Shown: positions 1-12,899, numbered from the stretch's first letter. The stretch is DNA of 64,000 bases from Hirsutella rhossiliensis (GCF_020360975.1 NW_025408667.1:10478001-10542000), one strand, 5' to 3'. Notes: generated from the letters alone by a model not told the origin. Numbers and translations are program-made.

Positions 1-106
1 ATTACTAACGTAATATACTTATTATTACTTAGACTATACTTTATTATATCTATTAATATAAACCCCTTAATAGGTTTATCCCTTAAAAATAATACCAGTT
101 ATTATA
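1..106 (-). mobile_element. End of LTR family R, copy 1 (cut by window edge)
   Basis: This sequence matches 25,890-26,002 base for base apart from transitions, and the shared stretch ends at the same 12-mer (95-106 and 25,991-26,002). Beyond 106 the minus-strand Gypsy element G2 begins, so R was inserted into G2. The rest of this copy lies left of the window. Confidence 0.6.
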
Positions 107-1028
107 TAAGTATACTTATACTTCTTAGTTAACCTTCTTAGGTCCCTTATTAGTCTATAAGTAATAGGCTATACTAAGTAGCTATATAATTTAAAGTACC
201 TAGTATAAGTACTACTAAAAGTAGCTAGTTTAGTTTAATCCTTTATTACTTATAATAAAGGTTAGCTAGCTATATAAGCGGGCTTAGTATTAAAGGAAGC
301 GCTCTATATAAGCTTTTATATTTATAAATAGTATTAGCTTTAGTACTATTAATTTACTAAGCTAGTCCTTAATTACCTATATATAGTAGTTACTTCCTTT
401 TATAAGTAGAAGGTCCGTTATTAAGTCTATTTATATATATATATAGAACTAGTTAGGTATTAAAAGCTACTTAAGTAGCCCCTTAAGCTATGCCTTTTAA
501 ATCTTAGTATAGCTATAGATATTATAGTTATAAAGGAAGTTATAAACGTAGTATTATAAGAAGGGCTAGTAAAAATCCCTTATAAGGCCTATTACTATAC
601 CCTACTAACCTAAGTAGCCTATAATACTAAAGTTATAAACGAGCTAGACTAGCTTCCTTTAAAGCTCGTTCTATTTATCTAGCTTTAATAGTCTATCCTT
701 CTCCTTAGCTTTTATAGTATATAGTATGCCTAGCACCTATAGTCTCCCCCGCTAACGTAAATGCCCTTATAGGTTAATATAATAGTTAGCTACTTATACC
801 TTTAGCTTTAACTTTAAATCGAGGCGTTAAGCGCTAGACTTAATAGCGCGGCGTATACTCTTATAAGTATAGTCTAAAGACGATATCCTATCCTATAAGC
901 GTTAAAAGACCTTATCTTAAAATACCTATACTATACGCGCCCCTAGGCTAGTCTATCCCTCCTCGCTAAACTAAGGTAAAGGTATAAGGGAAAGCTTATT
1001 TATTACTACCGTGCTTCCCTTTACTAAG
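107..1028 (-). mobile_element. Gypsy element G2, integrase part (minus strand)
   Basis: Read on the minus strand, the segment follows the plus-strand G1 element from about 5,975 to 6,890 (end of RNase H spacer into integrase), differing mainly by transitions. It continues in register across the inserted 177-bp-LTR element to 9,879-11,708. All frames are broken by RIP-type stops. Confidence 0.75.
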
Positions 1029-1205
1029 TATAAGGGCTTTTACCTTATATAGGCCTAGACTAGGGTCTAGGCTAAGTCTATATATAAGCGGCCTCCGCGC
1101 CTATATAGGCTAGGCCTATACTTCTCTTCCTTTTCCCCCTTATAGATTATTAACCTTCTTTTAATAGACTATACCTAAGCTTATACCTTTACTTACTCTA
1201 TAATA
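1029..1205 (+). repeat. 5' LTR (177 bp) of short LTR element
   Basis: Direct repeat partner of 9702-9878, same length, with differences that are nearly all transitions. Confidence 0.75.
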
Positions 1206-2484
1206 GTATAATCTACCCTTTATTTTACCCTCTTTATATCCCTATATATAAAATAGCTATTTTTAGATACCTTTAAAGCTAACGTTTAATTACTTAGTTT
1301 AGTTAAACCGCCTACGCCGGTATATACGTATACGAAATATCTATACTCTTATAGTCGTAAAATTAAAGCGAACGTAATATTTAGTTCGCTTAGGTAATTA
1401 AGAGCCTCTTATAATAGTAGGGCTCTATACGACTAAGAGCGGTACTACTATACCTTAGTAAGTTCGACGGCTCTTTTATAGAGCTCGAGCTATAGCTACT
1501 TTATATAAAAGCGAAGCTCTATACTAATAGCGCTATAATAAGGGATATCCGCGCTTAATTTAACTATCTTTACGCGAGCTTATCCTTACGCCTATAAAGG
1601 TATCTCTTACCGTTTACTTATACTAGTATAAATAGACTAGCCGACCTCCTCGCGAAGCTCTATACTAATTATAGCGAACCTAATATAGCTAAGTCGGTAG
1701 GCTAGGAGCTTATAACGCTCCGTTAAAAGTAAAGTAAAGCTATTCCGGCCTACCTTATATAGTTTAAAGAGGTGCTTTATTAAGTAAATATATATAGCTA
1801 GCCTAATATAGTAAAGTATAATTACCTCGTTATAAGCTTAAATTCGGATTAGCGTACCTATTTAAGCGAAAGGTCTATACTACTAGATATATATACCGAT
1901 CTCGTTTACCTTCTTCGCGAGCTTAGTAGTAATAAGTTTCTTTTTTCGTCTTCTTCTATAGTATAAGAAGAGGATAACGCTAGTAATACTATAGATATCT
2001 CTATCTCTACCTTAAGGACCGAGGATAGAAAGAGGTAGCGATAGGAGGGTCGCTATATAGGCTATAGTAGTAAATCCTATTAGTTTTTAAAGTGCCTACG
2101 CCGGGAGGCGTAGGTAAACGTACTCTAAGTAATAGAGGGGCGTACGCGCTAAGACGGAAAGGAGGTTAGGTTCGATAATAGCGACTCTAGTAACGAGTAA
2201 TCTTAGTAACGCCTCTATAGGCTTTATTAGCGTCCCCTCGTATACGGTAGTAGCTACTATATAAACGGGACGTATACCTATAGCGACCGAAAGGGCGGCT
2301 AAGATATAGGAAGGCCGCTAATATAATATAACTATAGCGAAAGGGAGTGCTTATATAGCCCCGTATAAGAGGGAGCGGAGCCTTATATACCGGAGTACCG
2401 TCCCTTATATTATAGTACTAAGAGCTATTACTATACGCTAATATAGGGGGGGCGGGATGCTATAAGCTTACTAAAGCTAGCTAT
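1206..2484 (+). other. Internal region of the short LTR element
   Basis: RIP-mutated sequence between the 177-bp LTR and the G1 insertion. I could not assign a domain. 2,030-2,480 is richer in CG and reads as a formerly coding, possibly gag-like stretch, but this is only an impression. Confidence 0.4.
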
Positions 2485-2670
2485 TATAAGAGTCTTTAAC
2501 TATTATAGGTAATAGGCTTAGGCCGCGGCCTAAGCCGTGTAGTTACGTGCGGAGGGCCGGATCCCGTAAGTATAGGGGCGGGCTAGCCGCGCATAGAAGA
2601 GCTCTGCATAGCTTATTAATATTATCCTACGGACGGCACCTACGTACACGCCTCTGCCTACTCCGTAATA
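2485..2670 (+). repeat. 5' LTR of G1 (186 bp)
   Basis: Begins TATAAGAGTC and ends GTAATA (RIP form of GTAACA, still GTAACA in the 3' copy). The same 186-bp LTR recurs at 9271-9456, 19488-19673 (minus), 32370-32555 and 39139-39324. Confidence 0.88.
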
Positions 2671-2779
2671 GTATAAGCTATTAACTAATAGATCTAATAG
2701 ATATCTCCCCGGAAAGGGTGCCGCTTCCCTAAGGGAGCACCCCGCTACCCCCCGGGCGGATAGGAAGTATTGCAGCTAT

Positions 2780-5700
2780 CCTAGAAGCGATTAGAAGCGC
2801 GACGGCTAGCGAGAAGAACGAGGTTCTCGCTATACTAGGGGAGCCGTCTGCGAGACCAGCGTTAACCCCTACGACCTTAGCAATACCGGTTGCGGCGGCG
2901 GCACCACCGATATAGAAGCCGCTTCCCTAGCCGACTTAGGACGGCAAGCCTAAGTCCTTCTACTTCTTCCTTAGCCGGCTATAGACGAAGTTTATAATAG
3001 ACGAGAAATAGGGCCTAAACGGCTATCGTAATATAGCGTGGTATTCGCTCCTCTATACGCTACCGGAGCCCTAGATGCGGCGGATCTCTAGATTCTAGGA
3101 TAAGGGCGGCCCTAAAGGCAAACGCGACCTATAGGACTTCTTCTAACACCTTATATATACGTTCGGCAACGTATAGGAACGGGAGAAGGCGTAGGATAGG
3201 CTGCGGACCCTTAAGTAGAGGGACGGGTAGACCTTTAGCGAATTCCTCCCCGACTTTGAAGAGACGCTCTTATAAGCAGCGGGAACCACGGTATAGGAAG
3301 ACAGCGCGAAGCTTATATAGTTACGGAACTCGATTACGCTAGCCCTATAGGAGCTACTTATCCCCGTAATTATGCCTACTAACTACGGCGAGTACGTAAG
3401 CCGGTTAATAAAGGTAGTATAGGGCTACGAGTAAACGCCGCGTTTCTAGAAGCTTCGTAAGCGCACGCCGTATAGCGGTAATAGGATTACCGCCCCTCTA
3501 TAAGAGGAATAGCCGACTATTAATACTAACGGAGATACCCTAATATCGGCTACCCGCACGGACCGAGCTAAACGCGGTAGGAAGTCGTCTTCGAATATCC
3601 CCTATACTATCCCGCTCTCTAAGTAGCGGGCGAAGTAGGTAACGAGCGAGGAAATCGGGAAAAGGAAGGCTAACGGCCGCTGCCTACGTTGCGGCGCGTC
3701 TATATACTTTATATTAAAATGCCCCTTCCTTTTAGCTAAGCGGCCTATAGTAGTTCGAGTAGCGAAGATAGAACCGCTCCTTGCCTTAGACGACGAAGAG
3801 GACCCCGCTCCCTTAGGCCCGGAGGAAAAAGAGTAGCTCCGGAGCAAAGACGGGCTCCGGAGCCCTAATTGCTAGCACTAGCAAAGGAGAAGGAGGAATT
3901 ATCCGCCCGTATAGAAGAAGAGCCTACTTTAATATAGGTTATAGTTAATAACTCCTTGCCCGTCGCCGCCCTTATAGACGAGGGCTGCTAGTACTACGCC
4001 GTAGTTAACGAGGCGCTTATATAAGAGATATAAGTGCCGGTAGAAAAGATCGCCTTAAGGCGAGTAAAGGGCGCCTTAGGCGCGATAGAGGGTACGGTAA
4101 TTAGGGGCATTACGTGGCTAGCTATAGAGGTCGACGGTTGCCGTAAGCTTATCGTGGCCTATATAATCCCCTAACTAGAGTTTCCCCTAATCCTCGGGAA
4201 ACCCTAGTTATTATATACGGAGTTATACTCGGTTTCGTACTAAAAGAAGCTATAGTTTAGGCCTACGCAACGGTAGGTCCGCTACGACGACGGTTCCGTA
4301 GGCGTAGGACTAGGCGTGCGAGCTTTATGCTCGGTATAAGAAGTCCTTGCCTCTATCTTTATAAGAACCGTGCGACGGTTAAAGCGGGAGGAAGGCCGGG
4401 CAGCGGCTAACGTAGCGGTCTACGTAGTTAGCCTAGCGGATATCGATAAGGCCCTCTAGGCAAAGAAGCCGAAGTCGCCCTCTAAGCTACGGTAGTAGAT
4501 ACCGAAGCGCTTTTACGACCTCCTACCGCTATTTAAGTCCTAGGAAGCGGATAAGCTTAACCTATATAAGCCGGGGGTAGACTATAAGATCGTACTCCGT
4601 ACCGATAAGAAGGGGTAGGAACTACCCGTACTATTCGGACCGCTATATAGTATATTATACGCGGAACTGCTAGTACTAAAGAAGACGCTAAGGGACCTCC
4701 TAGATAAGGGTTTTATTTAAGCAAGCAGCTCTAAAGTAAGAGCGCCGGTCCTATTCGTGCGTAAACTAGGGGGCGGGATATAGTTCTATTGCGACTATAG
4801 GGCTCTAAACGCAATTACGAGGCCGGACCGCTACCCCTTGCCCCTAATCTCGGATACGCTCTATAACCTTTTAAAGGCGAAGTGGTTTACGAAGCTAGAT
4901 ATAAAATAGGCGTTTTATAAGGTATAGATCTTAGAGGGTAATAAGTAGAAGACGGCGTTCTATATACGCTATAGCTTATTCGAGTAGCTTATAACGCCCT
5001 TCGGCCTCTTAGGAGCGCCCGCTACCTTCTAGCGTTATATTAATAACGTACTTCGGGACTTCCTCGATAAGTTCGCCTCCGTATATATAGATAATATCCT
5101 TATCTATACGAGCGGCTCCTATAAGGACTATATACGGAAAGTATGGAGGGTCTTAGAGCGCCTCTAACTTTATAGGCTCTACCTCGACCTAGATAAGTGC
5201 GAATTTAGGGTTAAGAGGGTTAAGTACCTAGGCTTTATTATCTACGCCGGCGTAGGCATATAGGCGGATCCCGTAAAGATCTAGGCGATTTAGGACTAGG
5301 CTGCCCTAACTACGTAGATAGGCGTACGGAGCTTCCTTAGGTTCGCGAACTATTATAGGATGTTTATTAGGGGCTTCTCCTATATTATAATGCCCTTAAA
5401 CGAGATTACCGGGAAGCGGACCGCCTTTCGCTAGGGGCCTATATAGGAAGGAGCGTTCAGTACGCTTAAGGACCTATTCTCTTAAGCCCCGGTGCTGCTC
5501 TAGTAGGACTTCGACCGGTCTACGTTAGTTAAAGCGGACTATAGCGGCTAGGCACTTAGAGGAACGCTCTCCTAGGAGGTAGACGGGCGGAAGCAACTAG
5601 TAGCGTTCTACTCCCGTAAGCTAACCCTAGCGGAGCGGAACTACGCTATTTACGATAAGGAGATACTAGCGATTATTAGCTACCTCGAGCAATAGTAAGC

Positions 5701-7680
5701 GGAGCTCCGGAGCTATAAAAGCTTCGAGGTTCTTATAGACTATAGGAACCTCGAGTACTTTATAACTCGCTAGCACCTCTCGGAGTAGCAAGCCCGCTAA
5801 GCAGAGTATCTCTTACGCTTTAACTTCTCGATTAAGTACTAGCTAGGGCGGGACTCCGTAGTCCTAGATACGCTTTCCTAGAGGGATTAGGACCGGCTAA
5901 TAGGAGCGGACATCGAGGCCCGGGATCTATAGCTTATCCCGTAAGAAGCGCTATAGACTTATATAGGAGCTTCCCTAGTAGAAGAAGGCGCGGCGCTAAC
6001 GGATAAGCCTTCCCCTATACCTTCGCCTCGGCCTAGCGAGGAGGGATAGACCGGCCTAGGGGCGCGTGCGGCGCGGGTATTCTAAGATAAGGTCCTCTAG
6101 CGCTTATAGGATAGGATATCGTCTCTAGACCGTACCTACGAGAGCGTACGCCGCGCCGTTAAGTCTAGCAATTAACGCCTCGATCCGAAGCTAAAGCTAA
6201 AGGTATAAGTAGCCGACTATTATATCGACCTACGGGGGCACCTACGTTAGCGGGGGAGACTATAGGTGCCGGGCGCGCCGTATACTATAGAAGCTAGGGA
6301 GAAGGATAGACCGCCGGAGCTAGACGAACGGAACGAGCTCCGAGGGAAGCTAGTCTAGCTCGTCTATAACTCTAGTATCATAGGCCACCTAAGTAGGCAG
6401 GGCATAGCAGTAGGCCTCGCGAGGGATTTCTACTAGCCCCTCCTATAGCACTACGTTCGCCGCTTCCTCCGCAACTATAATATCTACGGCCGCACTAAGA
6501 TTTAGAGGGCGTAGCTTAAGGGGCTGCTTAAGTAGCTTCTAGTGCCCGACTAGTTCTATATGTATATATAGATAGACTTTATAACGGACCTCCTACTTAT
6601 AGAGGGCGGCAACCGCTATATATAGGTAATTAAGGACTAACTTAGTAAGTCTATAGTATTAAAGCCGATGCCGTCTATAGATATAGAGTCTTATATAGAG
6701 CGCTTCCTATAGTACTAGGCCCGCTCGTATAGCTAGCTAGCCTCTATTATAAGCAATAGGGGATCGAATTAGACTAGCCGCTTTTAGTAGCACCTATACT
6801 AGCTACTTTAGATTACGTAGCTACTTAGCACGGTATATTACCTATAGACCGATAAAGGGCCCGAGAGGGTTAACTAGGAGGCGTAGGCTTACCTATAGGC
6901 CGTCGTGGCCCGCAACTAAGTAGACTAAGACCGTTAGCTCCCCGCGGCCTAACTTACGTTAAATAGTAGACTATATACCTCTATTAAGATAGCCCCTTTC
7001 TTTATAACGTATAGCTTCGAACTACCCTTACTAGTTCCCTTTACTATAAACGTAGTAGCGGAGTAGTATAGTAATTCGTTACCGGAGGGCCGCGCCTCTA
7101 CGTTTATACGAAAGCTATAGGAGACTACGGATTATTACTAATCCGCGATAGCCGCCGCGGCGTAAGATTAGGAGCGGCACGCTAATAAGACTAAGGCCCT
7201 AGTAGATAGGTTTACGGTAGGAGATAAGGTATAGCTAGACCTCCGTAACTATAGGTCGGCACGGCTAAAGAAGAAGCTTAACTAGCTATACGCGAAGTTT
7301 ACGGTATAGAGGGTTATTAGCCCGTAGGTTATAGAGCTCGATAGTCTCCTAACGGGGGTCTATAATAAGATTAACGTAGACCTCCTTCGTAGAGCCTCCT
7401 CTAACCCGCTACCCGGATAAGAAGCAGCGGATGCCTAACCGCCCGCAATCGAGGTAGAGGGAGAGGACGAGTTCGAGGTCGAAGAGATATAGGCCGCGCG
7501 CTAGAAAAAGGTCGGTAGGGGGAAACGCTAGGAGGTCCTCGTTAAGTAGCGCGGGTATCTCGACCCTACGTAGGAACCTATACGTAAGTTTACGGGAACT
7601 ATAGCCCTCGATAAGTTTAAAGCCTTATTTAGAATAGTAGATAAAAACGACGGACTAGCGGACTACTAATAGTAGCCTAG
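2780..7680 (+). pseudogene. G1 gag-pol polyprotein remnant
   Basis: One long former frame encodes capsid-like gag, a zinc knuckle, aspartic protease, reverse transcriptase, RNase H and integrase, and ends in a chromodomain. The polymerase box reads Y-I-D-N at 5084-5095 (second Asp changed to Asn by G-to-A). In the chromodomain the aromatic Trp codons have become TAG (about 7,525 and 7,575). In life the product would copy element RNA into cDNA and integrate it; chromodomains direct integration toward methylated-histone chromatin. The copy at 32,650-37,560 is the same gene with heavier mutation. Exact start and stop are not recoverable by eye. The frame is dead through dozens of C-to-T/G-to-A stops, not through indels that I can see. 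Confidence 0.8.
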
Positions 7681-7806
7681 GCTAGGACTACGAAGTAGGC
7701 ATAGCGGAGGGGGTAGTTACGGCAATATAAGTAATATAAGCGTAATAGTATAGGCGGAGATAAAAATAGCGTTTATTACGGGGTAGAGCCCCTAGACTAC
7801 CCGGGC

Positions 7807-8835
7807 CTATTTCTTATCGTTATTATTATCTTTATTATCGTCGTCCTCGTCGGCCTCCTCCTTCTTATTAGCGGCGGCGGCGGTCTCTAAGGCGCTAAGG
7901 CGGCCCTCTAAGCCCGTAAGCTAGTCGGCGGCGGCGGCGGCTCCGGGGGCAGAGGGGCGGCGGCCAGCGGCGGCGGTAGGGGCAGCGGCGGTAGCGGAGG
8001 CGGGCACGGCTAAGGGGACCGCCGATAGGGCGACGGAGGTAGTATCCCTAGCGCCAGGTGCGTTAGAGGCGGAAATAGGGGAGCGGAGGAGTAGGACTTA
8101 CTTAGGCATAAGGCCCTACCGCTTAAGGGCGCGGAGGTTACGGTAGGCGGCGGCGGCGGCGGTAAGGCGCTTCTTAGTAGCCCCCCGCGCCTGCCCGTGC
8201 GAGCCGGCCTTCTAAGCCGACGCCGCAGCGAGTAGGACGGGAGGCGCCGCCTTATAGGCGCGGCCGGCTCGCGCGCACTAGTAGCAGCTGCCGCCGCGGC
8301 GGCGCCCGGCCTAGTCGGAGCAGTCGAGCTCCTGCGACGCATAACGTATATAGGGGGCCGAGCGGGCGGCGCCGGCCTATACTTAGCGCTTATGCTATAG
8401 GAGGTTAGCGGATAACGTCTATTACGCTTACCTAACTACGGACTTACGGGGGTAGCGGAGACGGAGGCGGGGGCCGAGGGGCCGGGCGTTACGGGTAGCG
8501 GCGGGGACGGCGTCGTTACCCTAAGGGTCGACGTGAGAGCGAATAGCGTAGTAGAGGCGGCGGCGGCGGCGGTGGGAGCGGTGGCAGCGGCGCGGGTAGG
8601 AGCGGCGGCAGCGGCGGAGTCGTCGTCGGCCGCGGCTAGCACGGCGTCGACGAACGACTCTATACGCTCCGAGAAAGAGGAGGTAGGAGAGGGAGAGGCG
8701 GATATATCTATCGCGGAAGTTAGCACAACGGAATACGGCCTCCCGCTCTATAAGGCGCGGAACTTACTAGTTAGAGTTATTATTATTATTAGGGCTATTA
8801 TTGCTGCTACCGCTGCTACTGCGAGCATACGTTAA
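7807..8835 (-). pseudogene. Antisense ORF of G1 (unknown protein)
   Basis: Minus-strand frame between the pol stop and the 3' LTR of G1, ending at a TAG at 7807-7809. The last 40 or so codons encode a leucine heptad-like segment, an alanine run and then a Lys/Glu/Asp/Asn-rich tail. Upstream in the same frame are an Ala/Pro-rich stretch and a short Cys-x-x-Cys segment (about 8,280). Interrupting codons are almost all TAG, as expected from CAG under RIP. The copy in G3 (37,683-38,700) preserves the same ending residue by residue with substitutions, which argues that it was a real gene. No known domain is recognised. The start is uncertain, near 8,835; part of the 5' end may lie in another frame or exon. 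Confidence 0.55.
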
Positions 8836-9270
8836 TAGAGCGGCCTATATAGCTAGGAACGGACTAACGCCCTAGGTAGAGCGGAACTTACCTATTAATG
8901 CTATTACTACGGTTAAAGAAGGGAGAGAAGGAAGGGAAGGGGGAAGGGGGGGATACCGCCTTATATACCCCTTAGTAGAGGATGCTGCCTAAGGTAGAGG
9001 GGACGGGCAACCTAAGGCTTACGTAGGTCTAGACTAGCCGCCGGCCACCTAGGGGCGTATATAATAGGTTACGCCCCTATTTAAACGGCTAGCCGGCCGA
9101 CGAGTATAGAGCCGGGTCCCGGCTGCCCGGGCTAACGGGCGCGGGGATAATAGGGCTAGTAGGGCCGGCCCTATTAACGGGAAAGGGCAGGGAAGAGCCC
9201 GCGGCACGGGCCTAATTATACGGGAGCCGTTAATAGGGCAGCGCTACGCCGCGCTCGAGGGAGGGCATTA

Positions 9271-9456
9271 TATAAGAGTCTTTAACTATTATAGGTAATA
9301 GGCTTAGGCCGCGGCCTAAGCCGTATAGTTACGTGCGGAGGGCCGGATCCTATAAGTATAGGGGCGGGCCAGCCGCGCATAGAAGAGCTCTGTATAGCTT
9401 ATTAATATCATCCTATAGACGGCACCTATACATACGCCTCTACCTACTCCGTAACA
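9271..9456 (+). repeat. 3' LTR of G1 (186 bp)
   Basis: Direct repeat of 2485-2670, preceded by the purine-rich tract GAGGGAGGG at about 9,258-9,266. It ends GTAACA, followed by the target duplication gctat. Confidence 0.88.
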
Positions 9457-9701
9457 GCTATACGCCGTTTTATATACCTTTGCTCCTTAGCTAAAAGTAC
9501 TAAAGCCCGACTCCTAGGGCGCGGCCCCTACTAATAATATAGTCTATCTAAGAAGCTCGCTTAGGAGGGTATTATACGTTATTTACTAACGTTTTTTCCG
9601 CGACTAAGCGTATATAGTCCGCGTAAGGGTTCTATCCCCTTAGGCGCGGTATTAGGTATTATTTAAAGGCGCGCTTCTTTAAAAGCTAGGTAGGGGTATA
9701 A

Positions 9702-9878
9702 TATAAGGGCTTTTGCCCTATATAGGCCTAGACTAGGGTCTAGGCTAAGTCTATATATAAGCGGCCTCCGCGCCTATATAGGCTAGGCCCGTACTTCTCT
9801 TCCTTTTCCCTCTTATAGATTATTAACCTTCTTTTAATAGACCGTACCTAAGCCTATGCTTTTACTTACTTTATAATA
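9702..9878 (+). repeat. 3' LTR (177 bp) of short LTR element
   Basis: Direct repeat of 1029-1205. G2 sequence resumes immediately to the right. Confidence 0.75.
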
Positions 9879-11708
9879 GTAAGGAAGCTCTTATATAAGT
9901 CTATAGCGCTTCTTATAAGATAAGCTATAGATCCTAGGCCTTAATATCCGCTCCTATTAGTCGGTCTTAATCCCTTTAAGAAAGTATATCTAGGACTATA
10001 AAGTCCTACCCTAGCTAATACTTAATTAAGAAGTTAAAGTATAAAAAGTACTCTACTTAATAGGCTTACTACTCTAAGAGGTACTAGTAGGTTATAAAGT
10101 ACTTAAGGTTCCTATAGTTTATAAGGACCTTAAAGCTCTTATAACTTTAGAGCTTTACTTACTATTACTTAAGGTAGCTAATAATCGCTAGTATCTCTTT
10201 ATTATAAATAGTATAATTCCGCTCTACTAAGGTTAGCTTATAGGAGTAGAACGCTACTAGTTGCTTTTACTTATTTACTTCTTAGGAAAGTATACCTCTA
10301 AGCGCCTAGCCGCTATAGTTTACTTCGACTATCGTAAACTAGTTAAAGTCCTACTAAAGTAATATTAAGGCTTAAGAAAATAGGTCCTTAAGCGTATAGA
10401 ACGCTCCCTCTTATATAGGTCCTTAATAAAAGGCGGTCCTTTTCTTAGTAATTTTATTTAAAGGTATTATAATATAAAAAAAGCCCTTACTAAATATCCT
10501 ATAATAGTTTATAAACTTAAGGAAGCTCTATACGCTTATCTATATAGTTAGGGCCGCTTAGTCTTAGATCGCTTAGATCTTTATAAGGTCCGCCTATATA
10601 CCTACGCTTATATAGATAATAAAGCCTAGGTACTTTACCTTCTTAACCTTAAATTTATACTTATCTAGGTTAAGGTAGAGCTTATAAGTTAAAGGCGCTC
10701 TAAGACCTTTTATACTTTCTATATATAGTCTTAATAGGATCTACTTATATAGATAAGGATATTATCTATATATATAAATGCGAAATTATTAAGAAAGTCT
10801 TAAAGTATATTATTAATATAATACTAAAAGGTAGCGGGCGCTCTTAAAAGGCTAAAGGGCGTTATAAGCTACTTAAATAAGCTATAGTAAGTATAAAACG
10901 CTATCTTTTACTTATAACCCTTTAAGATCTATACTTTATAGAATGCTTATTTTATATTTAGCTTTATAAACTACTTTACCTTTAAGAGGTTATAAAGCGT
11001 ATTTAAGATTAAGGGTAAAGGGTAGCGGTCTAGCCTTATAATTACGTTTAAAGCCTTATAGTTATAATAAAACTATATCCCGCCCCTTAGCTTATATATA
11101 AATAAGACTAGCGCTCTTACTTTAAAGCTACTTACTTAAATAAAGCCCTTATTTAAGAGGTCCTTTAATATCTTCTTTAGTATTAATAGCTCTATATATA
11201 ATATACTATATAGCGGCCTAAATAGTATAGGTTTCCGACCCCTTCTTATTAATATAGAGTATAACCCTATAGTTTACCTTAGGCTTATATAGGTTAAGCT
11301 TATTTACTTCCTAGGACTTAAATAGTAGAAGAAGATTATAGAAGCGCTTTAGTATCTACTATTATAGCTTAGCGGCCGAATTTAGCTTCTTTATCTAAAG
11401 GGCCTTATTAATATCTGCTAAGCTAACTATATAGACCGCTATATCCGCCGCTATATAACCCTCCTCTTACTTTAATTATTATATAGTTCCTATAAAAATA
11501 AAGGTAAGGACCTCTTATATTAAGCGTAAAGCTTATATACTTAGTTTTACGCCCGCGGAACTATTATTATAGTAGACCTACTATTACGTAGGCTTAAACT
11601 ATAGCTTCTTTTAATATAGAATTAAGTATAACTTTATATATAATAACTAAGGTTTCCTAAGAATTAAGGGGAACTTTAGTAAAGGGATTATATAGGCTAT
11701 AATAAGCT
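9879..11708 (-). mobile_element. Gypsy element G2, polymerase part (minus strand)
   Basis: The reverse complement aligns with G1 from about 5,975 back to about 4,150: RNase H, reverse transcriptase and the end of protease. At 11,708 it is interrupted by the Copia element and resumes at 18,014 with the preceding protease sequence, so the two pieces join in register. Heavily RIP-mutated. Confidence 0.8.
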
Positions 11709-12200
11709 TATAGTTCTCGCGAAGAGAGATATAAGAAGTATATAAAAAATATATAAAGGTGAAATTAAAAGTAAGGGGTCGGATAGGTAGGGCAGAGAGA
11801 TTTAATTCTTATAGGGGCAGCAATAAAGGTAAGGGAGTAATTATTATATTGCCTTAATTATCCTTCTTTCCTTTATTTAACGCCCCTCTTTATACCCGTT
11901 TAGTATCTTAATTAATAAAGAAGATCTTACTTAAAGAAGCTACTAATATCCTTTTAACTACTAAGCTTTTTACTAGTTTTTCCCCTCCTTTCTAGCCGTT
12001 ACCGGTATATCCGTCTTATCTCTCGCTACCTCTATAAGAAGCTATCGCTACTTTTACTTCCCCTTATACCCCTAGCCTCCTTTCTATACTTCTTTTTAGC
12101 TCCTTCTTCCTTCTTCTATACTAGGTGTTTTTAGCTTCCTTAGTCCCTTATACTAAGGGATATCTCTAAGAACTACGAAATTAAGCTACGCTTTACGATA
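11709..12200 (-). repeat. 3' LTR of Copia element (492 bp)
   Basis: Direct repeat partner of 17522-18013 with identical length; differences are transitions. Confidence 0.8.
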
Positions 12201-12899
12201 TACCCCCTTAGCTATAGCCTGCCCCTTAACGGTATAGCTAATATAGCTTAGGGCTAGTAAGTATATAGAGGAGGTTCTTAGCTCTATACTTCTCCCTTTA
12301 CTTAAGGAAAGTAGGGGCCCTTTTAGGTCCCTAGGCTCTTTTAGACCTACTTAAGGAAAAGGGGCCTAAAGAAGGGAAAGTCTTATAAGAAAGGGGGCCT
12401 TCTTAGAAGGGAAAAACCTAATTAAATAGGGGGCCCTTTAAAGGGAAAACCCTCTTCCTTTTCTTTAGCTATAGACGTTACCTTCTTATACGTACTATTA
12501 GCTCCTCTTATAGACTCTTAAAGCGGGCCTCTAAGGATAGCTTCTCTTAAACGTCTTCTAGCTTAATTTACTATAAAAAGACAGCTAGCTTCTACTTTAG
12601 TAAGGGCTTCGTAAGACCGTTGGCTTTTATTAATACTATTAGAACCTAATAGACGGAAATAACTCCCCTTTAAACCTCTTAGCGTAACTAATACTAATAG
12701 ATATCGATATACTATAGCCGGGTCGATAGCTTACTATTTTCCTCTATAAGAATCTATATAGTCTACGTATTATCGTATTCTATAGCTAACGGGGACGGAA
12801 TTTATAGTCGTAACGATATTAGTAGCCGGCTAAGGAGAATCGCTTCTTTTAACGCTTCTAAAAGAGCTAGTAGCTCTACCTCTATACTAAAAGTCGTAA

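Larger units (their letters stand above)
2485..9456 (+). mobile_element. Complete chromodomain Gypsy retrotransposon G1
   Basis: The element is 6,972 bp with 186-bp LTRs (2485-2670 and 9271-9456) and a perfect 5-bp target duplication gctat (2480-2484 and 9457-9461). Domain order on the plus strand is gag, zinc knuckle (about 3,660-3,725), protease, reverse transcriptase (YIDN at 5084-5095, from YIDD), RNase H (about 5,500-5,800), integrase (about 6,350-6,950) and a C-terminal chromodomain (about 7,500-7,640). This is the chromovirus Gypsy order. A separate antisense frame lies before the 3' LTR. It is inserted in the 177-bp-LTR element. Frames carry many RIP stops, so it cannot move on its own. 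Confidence 0.88.
1029..9878 (+). mobile_element. Short LTR element with 177-bp LTRs, host of G1
   Basis: Two direct repeats of exactly 177 bp (1029-1205 and 9702-9878) begin TATAAGGG and end in AATA, the RIP form of TG...CA. Between them, once G1 is removed, only about 1.5 kb of internal sequence remains (1206-2484 and 9457-9701). A purine-rich tract precedes the right LTR, which suggests plus orientation. Flanks are ctaag (1024-1028) and gtaag (9879-9883), a 4/5 match for a target duplication, and G2 sequence resumes on both sides. No pol domain is visible in 1.5 kb, so it looks non-autonomous; a degraded gag-like frame may lie at 1,900-2,480. Confidence 0.7.

Noticed and set aside
8533..8835. 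Plus-strand 100-codon Ala-rich frame in G1
   Set aside because: It is the complement of the antisense ORF's GCN-rich region; the minus frame has the better continuation and is shared with G3.
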